Assembly: GCA_007922195.1 (NCBI GenBank)
Contig: ML682118.1
Location: 1,328,265 to 1,392,264 of the forward strand
Length of the DNA: 64,000 nt
Source: Podocnemis expansa
Lineage: Eukaryota > Chordata > Testudines > Podocnemididae
Reading direction: 5' to 3'
The notes below the pieces were generated by a model. It saw nothing but the letters and a program-made list of their open reading frames with translations. It was not told the origin of the DNA and ran no database searches. A program made the translations under genes and the position numbers. Of this stretch, positions 45,283 through 55,812 are shown piece after piece; positions within the stretch are counted from its first letter, which is position 1, and each line of letters opens with the position of its first letter.

Positions 45283-46610
45283 AGGGAAGATCTGAGACAC
45301 TACAGCAGACCAGTCAGCTTGACATCTGTTTCTGGAAAATCATGTAGTATTCTCAAGGAATTGATTCTCAGGCAGTTGGAAAAGAGGACAGTGATAAGGA
45401 ATAGTCAGCATGGATTCACCAAGTGCATGTTATGCCTGACCAAGCTGGTTGCCTTCCATTATGTGATGGTAACTTCTGTGAATGAGAGAAAAGTGGTGGA
45501 TGTGATATATTTTTACTTCAGCAAAGATTTCTCTATGATCTCCAACAGTATTCTTGACAACAAGTTATAGAGTTATGGGATGCAGGAATGGAGTAAATGG
45601 TGGAGAGAAAGTTGGCTAGGTCACTGGGCTCAATGGGTAGTGATCAACGACTCCAAGGCTAGTTGCCAGGATGTAACAAGTGCATGGGGTTGGCCCAGGG
45701 GAAATTTCTGGTCAACATCTTTAGAATTGTCTGGAGGACAGAGTGGGTTTCTGCTTCAACAAGTTTGCAGATGGCATTAACCTGGGGGAAGTGCTAGATA
45801 TGCTGAAAGGTAGCAATAGCATGTAGAGTGATCAACACAACTTAGAGGCTTGAGCCAAAAGAAATAATATGAGATTCAAAAAGAAAAACAGTGCACAGTC
45901 CTATACTTTGAATGGAAGAATCCCACACACTGCTACAGACTGGGGACCAACAAGTTAGGCAGCATTTCTGCAGAAAAGGATCTCATGATTTCAGTGAATG
46001 AGAAACTGGACATGAATCAACAGTATGCTTTTATTGACCAGAAGACTGATGGCATATTGGGCTGAATAACTAGTAATAAGGCCAATGGATTTAGGGAAAT
46101 GATTATTTCCATCTATGCAACATTGGTGAAGTCACATTTGGAGTATTGTGCCCAGTTTTGGGCCTCTGCTTAAAGGAAGGTTGTATACAAATTGTTGAAA
46201 GTCCAGTGAAGGGCAGCAAAAATTATTACAGTCTGGAGAAGATGACTGATAAGGAGATACTGAGGAGACTGGGTTTCTTTAGTCCACAGAAGAGAAGAGT
46301 CAGTGGTAATTAGATAGGAGTCTTCAACTACCTGAAGAAGAATTCCAGGGATGATGAAGCTAGTCTGTTCTCAGTGATGGCAGATGACAGAACTAGGAGA
46401 AATTGTCTCAAGTTGCAGTAGGAGAGATCTATATTGGGTATTAGGAAAATATTTTTTTCCTAGGAGAATGGTGAAGCACTGAAATGGGTTATCTAATGAG
46501 GTGGTGGAATCTCTATCCTTAAAAGTTTTTTAATGCCTGGCTTGACAATGTCCTGGCTGGGATGATTCAGTTGAGGTTTGTCTTGCTTTGAGCAGGCAGT
46601 TGGACTAGAT

Positions 46611-46792
46611 CTGGGGTCTCAAACTCAAATCACCACAAGAGCCGCATGAGGACTAGTACCTTAGCCCAAGGGCCACACTACTGAAAACTTTTCATACAAT
46701 ATTGCAAATATTGATAACAATAATGTCATTGCAGGCTGCAGGAAATAAATTTAGAGCCTGCATGTGGCCTGTGAGTTTGAGACCCCTGGAAC
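46611..46792. mobile_element. Short hAT MITE inside the CR1 3' UTR
   Basis: The termini GGGGTCTCAAACTC and GAGTTTGAGACCCC are perfect inverted repeats. Flanks GACTAGAT and GAACAGAT agree at 6 of 8. The CR1 3' end reads across it. Confidence 0.75.
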
Positions 46793-46843
46793 AGATGATT
46801 TTCTGAGGTCTTCCAACACTAGTCTTCTGTGATTCTATGGTTT

Positions 46844-48939
46844 TATAACATAGTGACCAATCAGCTCACTTCTTAAAGATGTTCTTAAAGAACCTAAAAT
46901 TCTGTTGCATCACTGTCAGCTAATGAAACATGAAGGCTGTGTCTACATTGCATCACAGTTTAGACTACAAGGGAATAAGTAACTAATCATCACACACATC
47001 TATCTATTTATCTGGCCTTCCTCACTGTAAAATCTCACCCTAAAAATTATTGAATTTAGTCTGATCCAAAACCAGCTGAAATCAATTGGAAAATTCCCAT
47101 TGATTTTAGTGTCATTTGTATTTGTTCCCAAAAGAATTTCCGCCTTTCCTCTGATATGATACCTCCTTCATATCTTAACTTACTAATTAAAACAGAGCAG
47201 CTGGGGTTTGGCTTTGTGTATCTCTGGACTGGTAATTCCAGCAATTCTAGGGAGACTGGGTCCCAGAGAAGGCAGGCAAGGTCTGAAATCAAGGTTCATT
47301 ACAATTAACAGTCATTCTTTAACCATGTCAACCTCCAGAAAGCTGAACATGGATCAGCAGTAAGTGCATTTTTGCTACTCTCTATGCTGTGCTTCTCTTA
47401 AAGTATTAAGAAGATGGAAATAGGTGGCTGAGAGTCCAGCTAGAGTCTAAAATGTGATTAATTTTGTAGGGACCTACTGATTCTTGGATTCTGTCATCAT
47501 TTGTTGCTGGAAGGAGATCAAGTAAGTTACCTGGATAATCTATTCTATTCTTGAGTCTGAGTGCAGGTTTCATACATGAGTACTTTAAATGGAAGTTTGA
47601 CTATGTAAAAGGATATGTGAAAGATTAAACATCTTACTGAATAGAGCTGTACATATTCAGAATCATATATGCTGATTATATTTTCTGACAAATAGATAGA
47701 TAGATAGATACTGCACTATCAGTGGAGGTTTTGGAGAAGAGGAAAACTTGTCTCATTTATACCTCAACTGAACTGTTACAGAACCTTTGTCACTTCAGAT
47801 AATTCCTGGAAAAAAAAAAAGCATAATTACTCCAAAATGAGATTTGCAGAGCATCTGTGACTGCATAAGTTTTGGCCAGTGCATGTGTTTTACATGCGTG
47901 AGGCAGTGTGCATGAATAAGTGTTATTTTGTATACATTGCTGTGAGATGTCTGAGGTATCTTTATATGTGTAGTCTCTTTTACATGTGCTTGTGTGTATG
48001 AAAGCTCAATTGAGCTCGATAATGTCATTGTCACCAAGTGTATGTATTTGTAAATGTCTGTGTAATTGTGTTCTTGCTGGTGACAGAGTTTGTATCTGAG
48101 CATTTGTGAATCTGTTGAAGATTACATTTCATTGTCATCATCTAAACTTTTCTATGATACTCTAAATGCATGTATTCCAAAACTATTACACTAATTAATC
48201 TGGTTAATTACTACCTCACAACAGAAAGTTTGATAAAAGTATCCACATGGAATTATCTTGCTTTAACCTAAATGATAAAATTTAACTGCATTTCACTGCC
48301 TGAAGTTAAACATGAAAATCCATATTTGTAGGTTTCTGATTATATTGTTTCCATTACTTTTACTGGGGATGGAAAATCCAAGTCACTCGGGGAACTCTGA
48401 AAATCTCAGCCTTGATCTTAGAACCTGGGTTCAGCAACTGGCTCTAGGACGGAGTGTATCCAGTGCTGAGAGCTTTATGGGATGGAGATCAATGTGAAGG
48501 TCCCATTAGAAATCAGGGCTGGACTTCAGAAACGGTGTAAAACAGTGAAGCACTTTTGTTTAAAGCCAGCATTTAGGGGCCAGAGGCTTCATATATATAT
48601 GAAGTCCCTAAACCAATCGAGTTTTTGCAAGTGAACCTATACACATTTGACTCATCTTAGGAGCTTCCATCATACCTTAGCCCCTGAAGGATCTTCAGGC
48701 TGGGTGTTGCCTGCTTACTTAGCCTGCTAGCTCAAGCCACTAGTCATAGTCAAAGCATGCTTACACACACACACACACACGCCCCAACATAAGGAAGAGA
48801 GAAGGTTTCCTTTATAACCCTTAACCAAGTGCTTCAAGCATGCCCCTGGGATATGAGAGACAAAAGTTTCTCTATGGATTTAATAATTAAACATGGTTTG
48901 GGACTGAATCTCTAGCCCAGTGGCTAATGCATGCTTTTA
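46844..48939. other. No gene recognised
   Basis: Contains a MITE-like end at 46932 (GGCTGTGTCTACATTGC), a short GATA run (47694-47710), an A-run (47811-47820), a short ATATATAT palindrome (48583-48600) and a short CA run (48765-48780). No coding feature. Confidence 0.4.
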
Positions 48940-49660
48940 TACAATCATAGCTGATGATAGTTAGAACGGATCTCAGGAGGTCATCTAGTCTAATTCCCTG
49001 CTCCAATCAGAACCAACCCTATCTAAATCATCCCAGCCAGGCCTTTGCCAGTCTGGGCTTTAAAAGGATGGAAATTCCACCACTTTTATGGATGCTGCAT
49101 TCCTTTGCTTCACCACCCTACTAATAAAATAAAAAGATTTTTGTAATATTTTACTTAGACCTCTTTCACTGTAACTTGAGACCATTGCACCAAGTCCTCT
49201 CAGCTATTAACACGGAGAAAAGGCTATTTTCATCCTATCTGGAACCTGCTTATCAAATATACCAAATCTGCCTTCATATTCTTTTCTGCAGGCTAAACAA
49301 GCCTAGTTGCCTCAGCTGCTCCTCAGAAGTCATGTGCTCCAACCCCCCCCCTTTTTTTTTATTACCATTCTCTGGACTGTCCAGTTGGTTCACATCCTTC
49401 CTCTAGTGGAGCACCCGGAACTGGAGACTCCAGATGTGGTCTCACGAGTGCCAAATAGAGGGGAATAATCACTTCCCTCAACCTGCTAGCAATGCTCCTA
49501 TTAATGCAGTCCAATATGCTGGTAGCTTCCTTGACAACAAAGGCACACTGCTGACTCATATCCTGATTCTTGTCCACTGTAACCCTTAGGTCCTTTTCTG
49601 CAGATCTGCTGGTAGTCACTCAGTCCTCAGGACATGGGTATCCCAAGTCCATAATGCCTT
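48940..49660 (-). mobile_element. CR1 LINE 3' part
   Basis: Minus-strand CR1 from the 3' end (ACAATCATAGCTGATGATAG) through the UTR to ORF2 text: VDKNQDMSQQCAFVVKEATS and SIASRLREVIIPLYLALVRP are encoded at 49470-49590. Confidence 0.85.
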
Positions 49661-49734
49661 TTACCCATCAGCCTGAGTTCAATATTACATTTCTGTGTCC
49701 TACACACTGACCTATAGGTTATAGGGGGGGTTTT

Positions 49735-49768
49735 TTGGTTGGTTGGTTGGTTGGTTGGTTTGTTTGTT
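49735..49768. repeat. (GGTT)n microsatellite
   Basis: About six GGTT units followed by GTTT variants, after a G-run at 49723-49729. Confidence 0.85.
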
Positions 49769-50611
49769 TTAACTTCACTTTGTCCTGCTTCCAGCTGTTT
49801 CTTACCAAACACACCTTAATCATCTAACTCCAGGAGACTATCCACATTTTGGAATCCCAAGTAGATATCTATGCCTCCCTGCATGACAAGGGCAAAATTC
49901 AGGGTACCACTGTCTCCATGGCAAATCCTATTGGCTATTCTAGGCTCAGTTTGCTGGCTGTTATGAATCATGTTTTCTCCCAAACATTGTATAGGGAGCA
50001 TGGCTGTCTGATGCAGAGCTGTGGTTTCCATTGGATGACAAAATGCCTAAAATTTCAGTACTGCAATGTTCAGGGTTCCAGCATTTCTGGGAATCTATCC
50101 ATCAACTCCCATGGAAAGCTGTCCTTACTGTTTTGGAAATCCTACTGCTGTGCTGTGCTGTGCTGTGAGTGTGTGTGTGTGTGGGGGGGTGGTAAACAGG
50201 TATATGCATGAGATAGTTGAGAGATGGTCCATAGTTACAGAAAGGGAAATATTAGTTTAACATTAGATAGATACCAATATTTTATTAATGCATTCAGTCC
50301 ATGTAGCTTTCTAGAAAGACAACATATAGTTAGGGTGCTGAGTACAAACATATTTGGATGGAAGACAGTTTCATAACTGGCAAACTTGTAATGTCAGCAT
50401 TGACTTCCAAACAAATTGCTAAGATGTAGTTTTATGATAGATAGCTAGATACTGGAATGTAAGTCTGTGGATAGGCCATAGAGGGGCATGGATATAGAAA
50501 AGCAAACATCAAATATTATGTCAACCCCTCCCCCTGAAATATTAAGTTACAACAGAAAAGAAAATATGAAATATGAAAATGAAGATACAAGGCAACAGAA
50601 ATTAGAAAATA
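49769..50611. other. No gene recognised
   Basis: Contains a short TGCTG run (50145-50166) and a GT/G run (50168-50190). No receptor or repeat family identified. Confidence 0.35.
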
Positions 50612-50621
50612 NNNNNNNNNN
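50612..50621. other. Assembly gap of 10 N
   Basis: Ten Ns about 116 bp upstream of the next OR start codon. The true length is unknown and the intron upstream of this receptor is therefore incomplete. Confidence 0.99.
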
Positions 50622-50700
50622 TCTGAGAATCTCAGCTGTAGCTGTTATTAACTATTATGTGGGTGGTGATGTGGTTATAATATTAATGATGAGAGTGATT

Positions 50701-50713
50701 TTATCATCTGCAG
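50701..50713 (+). other. Splice acceptor of the OR coding exon
   Basis: GATTTTATCATCTGCAG with AG at 50712-50713, 24 bp before the receptor ATG, as usual for OR coding exons. Confidence 0.5.
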
Positions 50714-50737
50714 GCAAGTTGTAGGTCTCCAAAGGAG

Positions 50738-51676
50738 ATGGCCAACAGTACCACAGTGATAGAGTTCCAGCTTCTGGGATTCCAGAGCCTTCTCGGCTGG
50801 CAAACCCTGCTCTTCATTATGTTCTTCGTCATTTACATTCTCACTGTCACATGGAACACTGTCATTATCTTAGTGGTGCAGTTTGAGCCCCAACTCCACT
50901 TGCCCATGTACTCCTTCCTTCAGAACCTCTCTTTCCTGGAGATCTGTTACACCAGCACCATCATACCCAAGATGCTGGCCAACCTGCTAGTGAAGAAAAA
51001 GGCTATCTCGTTTGTTGGGTGCATATCTCAGCTCTATTGCTTTGTCTTCCTGGGGGCCACTGAGTGCTTCCTCCTGGCTGTGATGGCCTATGACAGGTAC
51101 CTCGCTGTATGTGATCCACTACACTACAAGGTGGCCATGAGTGATGCATTGTGTATTCGCCTGGCCATGGTCTCTTGGGTGACTGGCATCTTCACTGGAC
51201 TTTTACCCTCCCTGCTAATCTCCAAGCTCCATTTCTGTGGCTCCAAACAGATTAAACACTTCTTCTGTGACATCCCTCCCTTGCTCAAGCTCTCCTGCTC
51301 AGACACCTCCACTACCGAGTTGATTATATTTATTCTGTCCCTCCTGGTCCTCTTCAGCTGCCTCCTGTTGACCCTCGTGTCATACCTCTTCATTATTCTC
51401 ACTATCCTGAAGATTCCCTCGTCCTCTGGCAAGAGGAAGACCTTCTCCACCTGTGGCTCACACCTGACTGTGGTGTCTATCTACTATGGCACTATGATCT
51501 CCATGTATGTCCGCCCCACCTCCAACCTATCCTCAGAGCTCAACAAGATTGTTTCTGTTTTCTACACCATCATTACACCATTCCTTAACCCCATTATCTA
51601 CAGTATCAGGAACAAGGACTTCAGGGATGCCTTAAAGAAAGTAATCAACAGGCAGTGCAGACTACACAAAAATTAA
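50738..51676 (+). CDS. Olfactory receptor, class II, OR6/OR11-like (intact)
   Basis: An uninterrupted 312-residue odorant GPCR. Marks in order are NST glycosylation (3-5), WN in TM1 (39-40, where the family has GN), LHLPMYSF at TM2 (53-60, family LHTPMYFF), NLSFLEICY (63-71), Cys95 and Cys177 for the conserved disulfide with Cys167/Cys187, VMAYDRYLAVCDPLHY after TM3 (115-130), SY in TM5 (215-216), KRKTFSTCGSHL (232-243), and PFLNPIIYSIRN in TM7 (281-292). The start is the first ATG after the splice acceptor at 50713 and gives the family-typical N-terminus. Not closely related to the receptor at 21234. A CR1 begins about 22 bp after the stop, so the 3' UTR is largely CR1. The TM1 glycine change is unusual but need not inactivate it. 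Confidence 0.93.
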   Translation: MANSTTVIEFQLLGFQSLLGWQTLLFIMFFVIYILTVTWNTVIILVVQFEPQLHLPMYSFLQNLSFLEICYTSTIIPKMLANLLVKKKAISFVGCISQLYCFVFLGATECFLLAVMAYDRYLAVCDPLHYKVAMSDALCIRLAMVSWVTGIFTGLLPSLLISKLHFCGSKQIKHFFCDIPPLLKLSCSDTSTTELIIFILSLLVLFSCLLLTLVSYLFIILTILKIPSSSGKRKTFSTCGSHLTVVSIYYGTMISMYVRPTSNLSSELNKIVSVFYTIITPFLNPIIYSIRNKDFRDALKKVINRQCRLHKN

Positions 51677-51698
51677 ATTCAGGAGGCTTGAAGTGACA

Positions 51699-52370
51699 GA
51701 ATCATAGAAGATTAAGACTGGAAGGTCAGCAAGTCCTCTAGCCCAACCCCCTCCTCAAAGCACTATTAACAAATTATCCCAACCAGGGCTTCATCAAGCT
51801 GGGAATTAAAAACCTCTAAGAATGGAGATTCTACAACACCTCTAGGTTATCCATGTAGTTCTTCACCACTCTCCTAGTGAAAAATTTGTCCTAATATGCG
51901 AACTACTGCTGCCCAATGCACACTTCAGACCTTTATTCCTTGTTTTGTCATCTGCTATCACTGAGAACAGCTTAGTTTCATCCTCCATGTAACTGCCTGT
52001 TAGATGGTTGAAGGCTGCTTATAAAAACCACCCTCATTTTTCTTTTCTGCAGACTAAACAAGCCTAGTTCCCTTAGCCTCTTCTTGTAAGTCATGTGGTA
52101 CAGGCCCTTAAATATTGTTGTTGCCTTTTGCTGTTCTCTAGCTGATTTGTCCACATCCTTTTTGCTATGAGGGATGAAAACTGAGCACAATACTCCAAAT
52201 GTGGCCTCCACAATGATGAATAGAGGGGACTAATCACTTCTCTTGATATGCTGGCAATGCGCCCTATCAATGCTGCCCCATATGCTACTAGCATTCTTGG
52301 CAATAGGGGCATGCTGTTGATTCATATACAACTTCTTGTCCACTGTAACCTCCAGGTTGCAGCTCAAACT
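51699..52370 (-). mobile_element. CR1 LINE 3' part just downstream of an OR
   Basis: The 3' end (AGAATCATAGAAGATTAAGA) at 51699, then the UTR and C-terminal ORF2 text ([20 protein letters not shown] encoded at 52030-52105; [16 protein letters not shown] text near 52290). 5' truncated near 52370. Confidence 0.85.
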
Positions 52371-53079
52371 CTGTTTTATGCAAAGGGTTCTCTATACCAA
52401 ACTGGGTGTAAAAAACTGAGTGTCAATTGCATCTACTTTAATGCTCTTTTCCACTGCCAGAATTCTGTAAAAGGACCTCATTGTTGATGAGAAGGGCCTT
52501 GGAGATGATCATCTAGATAGCTACTCCCTTACAAACCCTCGTATTGATCCAAAATAGAGTCCTTTTTGCATAATCTTTTTCTCTCAAATAAATGCATACA
52601 TTTTGCAAATTTAACAGGCTTTCAACCTTGGCTACAGTGATTTACCTACCTATTTATTTATTTAGTTTTGGTGTCACCTAAGTTTTCTTTTCATTGGTTT
52701 GTTTCATCATCACACATTCTGAACACCTGGAAATATTTCACCAATAAGCTATGTTATGCTGTTTCTCCTATATATGATATTTTATTCTAAGCATGAAAAA
52801 TAATCTTCATGACTTTGATAACTGATATTACTAATTAAAATACCCTTTTTATTGCCATGAGTAAAACAAATAGGAAAAAGCTATCTTTAAACTAAATTAC
52901 ACTCATTTAATAACTTGATGGATTATTTTTCCATGTGGACATTTATATTACTTCTTCTGCACCAAACTCACATAAAATGACACCAAAGGACCACTTGTAT
53001 CCACTGATGGCTGTATAGATCACTTCACTGCAGTTTCTGTGCCTCACTACAAGTATGTTTATATGTTCATCATCCCAGG
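52371..53079. other. No gene recognised
   Basis: AT-rich. An AATAAA at 52587-52592 could serve the upstream receptor but lies beyond a CR1. Confidence 0.35.
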
Positions 53080-53132
53080 GTGTCGGGGAAGTGGTATTAT
53101 CCCCATTTGAAGCTGAGGAACAGAGTCACAGA
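53080..53132 (+). mobile_element. MIR-like SINE fragment cut by a MITE
   Basis: GGTATTATCCCCATTTGAAG and CTGAGGAACAGAGTCACAGA match the MIR core; the text ends where the MITE terminus starts. Confidence 0.6.
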
Positions 53133-53486
53133 GGCTATGTCTACACTGGAGGTTCTGTTAAGTCGACTTAACAAGGTTGGCTTTAAGTCGACTTAAAAGC
53201 AACCTTGTTAATACAACTTAGAGCATCACTTCGCACACTAGAAACTCCTGTTGACTGCCTGCATCTTCACTGGCAAGCACTAGGTTTACTTTTCCAGTGG
53301 CCAGGGATTCTGACATGGGGCCTAGAGGCCACTTAAGTTGACTTCAGGCCAATTCCCCATTCTTTGTTGCCTTACATCAGCTTAATAAGGTCCACTTAAG
53401 CCTTAAGTTGACCTTAAGCAGTGGTGTTATTAAGTCAACTTTAGGAAGCGCTTAAATAAATTTAATAAAATCCCAGTGTGGATACA
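53133..53486. mobile_element. MITE, GGCTATG family, TTAAGTCGACTTAA subtype
   Basis: Left end GGCTATGTCTACACTGGAGG; the right end CCAGTGTGGATAC is degraded. The interior is built on AAGTCGACTT palindromes, a third interior subtype under the same termini. No open frame. Confidence 0.7.
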
Positions 53487-54084
53487 AGAGACTCATGGAT
53501 TCATATTCTGGTATGAAGTATACAAAAGTTTTAATGCAAGATGACCTTTAGGCTTCATCCTGCTTGAAATGCTGAAGCTGTAAGCTTACCTTTGGCTCAG
53601 AGAATGAATGATATGTTATAATTGTAGTTCTGACCTGATCACAGTAGACAGGCCTGGAGGTGTTATAAAAAGGAAGGGGCTTTCTAGCTTATGCCACAAA
53701 TAAAGTGCAAATCCTGCTTCCATAAACCCACAAAAATCCCTTGAAATAATTACAGGGCAAATAAATTTACCATCTGCAAAAATGATGCATGCCAGTGGCA
53801 TGCATCTGCCAGCCTATAGAGTAAACATACAATCATAATTAAGGGGTTAAGAACCTAAGTTTAGACTTAGAGGGAGGACTCAGAGTGGTCAGGTTATAAA
53901 AGGGGTACACTGTGTTACTGGGGTGTGATCACCACCTATTACTTCTTTTGAGCTTCTTTTTTTACCATTTGTTTTGTTTTATTCATAGTTTTAGGTCACT
54001 GGCTAGCAGTTTGGAATTTAGTGCCAAAGAGCCCCGTAAACTAGTATTCAAGATTTAAAAGGTTGTTCAGGTTAGGAGCGAGAA
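53487..54084. other. No gene recognised
   Basis: Nothing identified. Confidence 0.35.
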
Positions 54085-54920
54085 AAAATATTCCCTTTAC
54101 CCTCTAAGGATATAAGCAATAGGCTTAAATTGCAGCAAGAATGGGCTAGGGTGGAGATCAGGAAAGAAAAAAAAAAGTCTAACTGGGAGGGTGGTTAAAT
54201 GCTGGAATAAATTGCCCACAGATGTGAAATATCCTTCACTGGTAAATTTTAAGTGCAGGTTAAACATACACCTATCAAGTATGGTCTGTATCAGCAATTC
54301 AAAATCTGTGCCTATGGGAGCAAAAGTAGCCCACAGGGGTTTCACACAGGCCCATGGAGCCACTGTTGCCTCCCTGCTGGCTGAAGAAGGGAGTTCCTGT
54401 CTAGTGATCTAGGCAGAGTGCATTTCTGTAAAGCTAAAAGGCAAGTGCAGGCTGCTTCCTGCAGTGACAAGGGTGGGAGATAAGCACCCTACACCCTTTT
54501 TGTTGTAGCAGAGGGCATGGCAAAGGGTCTCACCTAGGTCTGTAGGTGCAGGAGTACCTGCTGGAGCCAAAGAAATGGGAGCACTGATCTCCCATGTCCC
54601 TGGCTGCAGAAGGTAGTTACAGCCTAAGGACCAAGGTGGACCACATGGGACATGTGGTTTCCCTGTAGTAGCCAGGAAGATGGGAGATCAGTGAGGAGTC
54701 AGCCTTCTTGCTCAACTCTTTTGATCCAGCTACAGTTGGGGAGTGGGTTGGCTACTGTCTAGGACTGATGGCCCTTCAAGTGTAATAAAAAATTGATCTG
54801 TGGCCTTCGAGCCAAAGAAGTTGGAAACCACAGGTCTAGATAGTATTTATTCCTGCCACAAGTGCTGGGGATTGTACTAGATGACTTTTTGAGACCACTC
54901 AAAGTCGTACAGAAGTATGA
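54085..54920 (+). mobile_element. LINE 3' end (CR1-clade) interrupted by an hAT-like insert
   Basis: GGCTTAAATTGCAGCAAGAA, then TGGTTAAATGCTGGAATAAA and AACATACACCTATCAAGTAT form the 3' part. The 3' terminus (TGTACTAGATGACTTTTTGA) resumes at about 54836. Untranslatable. Confidence 0.6.
54288..54835. mobile_element. hAT-like insertion
   Basis: GTCT precedes the left end and GGTCT closes the right. The ends resemble ATCAGCAATTCAAAATCTGTGCC-type and AAGTTGGAAACCACAGG-type hAT termini, and the LINE 3' end is collinear across it. The inside is GC-richer and uncoding. Confidence 0.4.
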
Positions 54921-55063
54921 TTACAGCATGTCCCTTGGATCCTCATTACTGAAAACTTTAGGTAAGTGGATCATGTCTGTGGAGTTACCTTTCACACACC
55001 ATGATCCACTTATCTAAATTTCTCAGTAACAAGGACCCAAAGGACATATTGTAATCATTCATA
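54916..55063. mobile_element. Hairpin MITE
   Basis: The left arm (54916 on: TATGATTACAGCATGTCCC, then GGTAAGTGGATCATG) and right arm (CATGATCCACTTATC, then GGACATATTGTAATCAT) are inverted repeats of about 60 bp with roughly 85% identity around a 25-30 bp loop. No open frame. Family unknown; Tc1/mariner-type is a guess. Confidence 0.65.
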
Positions 55064-55471
55064 TCTTCATAATAATAATGAATGTATTGAAACTATGCTT
55101 GGAGAAACTACAGTCCATAAACAAAAAGTCCCTCATCTTCTTTATCTTGAGCAGCAATACACATATATACTAACGTTATAATTTGGGTAAGGCCATCTTT
55201 GAAGGATATTAACAGGAAAAAGGAGACAGGTTCTATACTTTTGAATTGTTTCATAATTCAAAGTACATGTATAAAGAAATATCTGGCTAGCTAATTGTCT
55301 TTATTGTTGTGTCTAAGTGACAAAAACAAGAAGAAGAAGAAGAAGGAACAATTCACTGAGTTGATTTAGGTTCTCAAACACAAAATGAGCAGAGGAACGT
55401 GTCTCATCTTAATGTCACAGTTTCAGATGACATAATGGAGCACTCATTTATTGCAGCTCTTGAAAATGAAA
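55064..55471. other. No gene recognised
   Basis: Short AAG run at 55329-55344; otherwise nothing. Confidence 0.35.
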
Positions 55472-55552
55472 AAACAACAAAAAAAAACAAAACAAAAACA
55501 AACAAAAAAAACAAAGCAAAACAAAACAAAACAAACAAAAAAACCCCCACTA
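55472..55552. repeat. A-rich (AAAAC)n-like repeat
   Basis: Irregular AAAAC/AAAC units in the purine-rich part that precedes LINE coding text. Confidence 0.85.
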
Positions 55553-55812
55553 AACTAAAAGCTCTCCAGAGCAAACCTGGGAATTACTGGCCTCTAAACC
55601 TAACATCAGCATGAGGAAAACTGGCTGAAAACATTCTAAAGAATAGACATATAAATGAACATGGTTTGTGAGGGAAGATCAATGTGACTCTTGCAATGGA
55701 AAATCATGCCTCCGCAGTCCACTAGAATTCTTTGTGGGTGTCCATAAACAGGAGAACAAGGATGATTCCAATTTAAATAGCATAGTGGATGTTCAAAATC
55801 CTTTGACAGCAT
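55553..55812 (+). mobile_element. LINE ORF2 fragment (CR1/L3-like)
   Basis: Encodes, with breaks, a GNYWPLNLTSA block, an NEHGL..EDQCDSCNGKSCL block and an LLEFF-like segment: the reverse-transcriptase region before motif A. Diverged from the other CR1s here. Confidence 0.6.

Larger units (their letters stand above)
45195..46843 (+). mobile_element. CR1 LINE ORF2 and 3' end, with hAT and microsatellite inside
   Basis: Plus-strand CR1 reaching its 3' terminus (GTGATTCTATGG at 46829). Degraded reverse-transcriptase blocks are visible: RPVSLTSVSGK (45307-45340), NSQHGFTKCMLCLTKL (45400-45447), a QQVCRWH-coding frame shift at the FADD box (45760-45785), then the thumb and C-terminal text. An (AAAAG)n array expanded at 45229-45282 where intact CR1 has a single purine-rich run. 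An hAT interrupts the 3' UTR at 46611-46792. Confidence 0.85.

Noticed and set aside
50488..50724. Open frame across the N gap
   Set aside because: It reads through ten unknown bases, so neither frame nor length is real.
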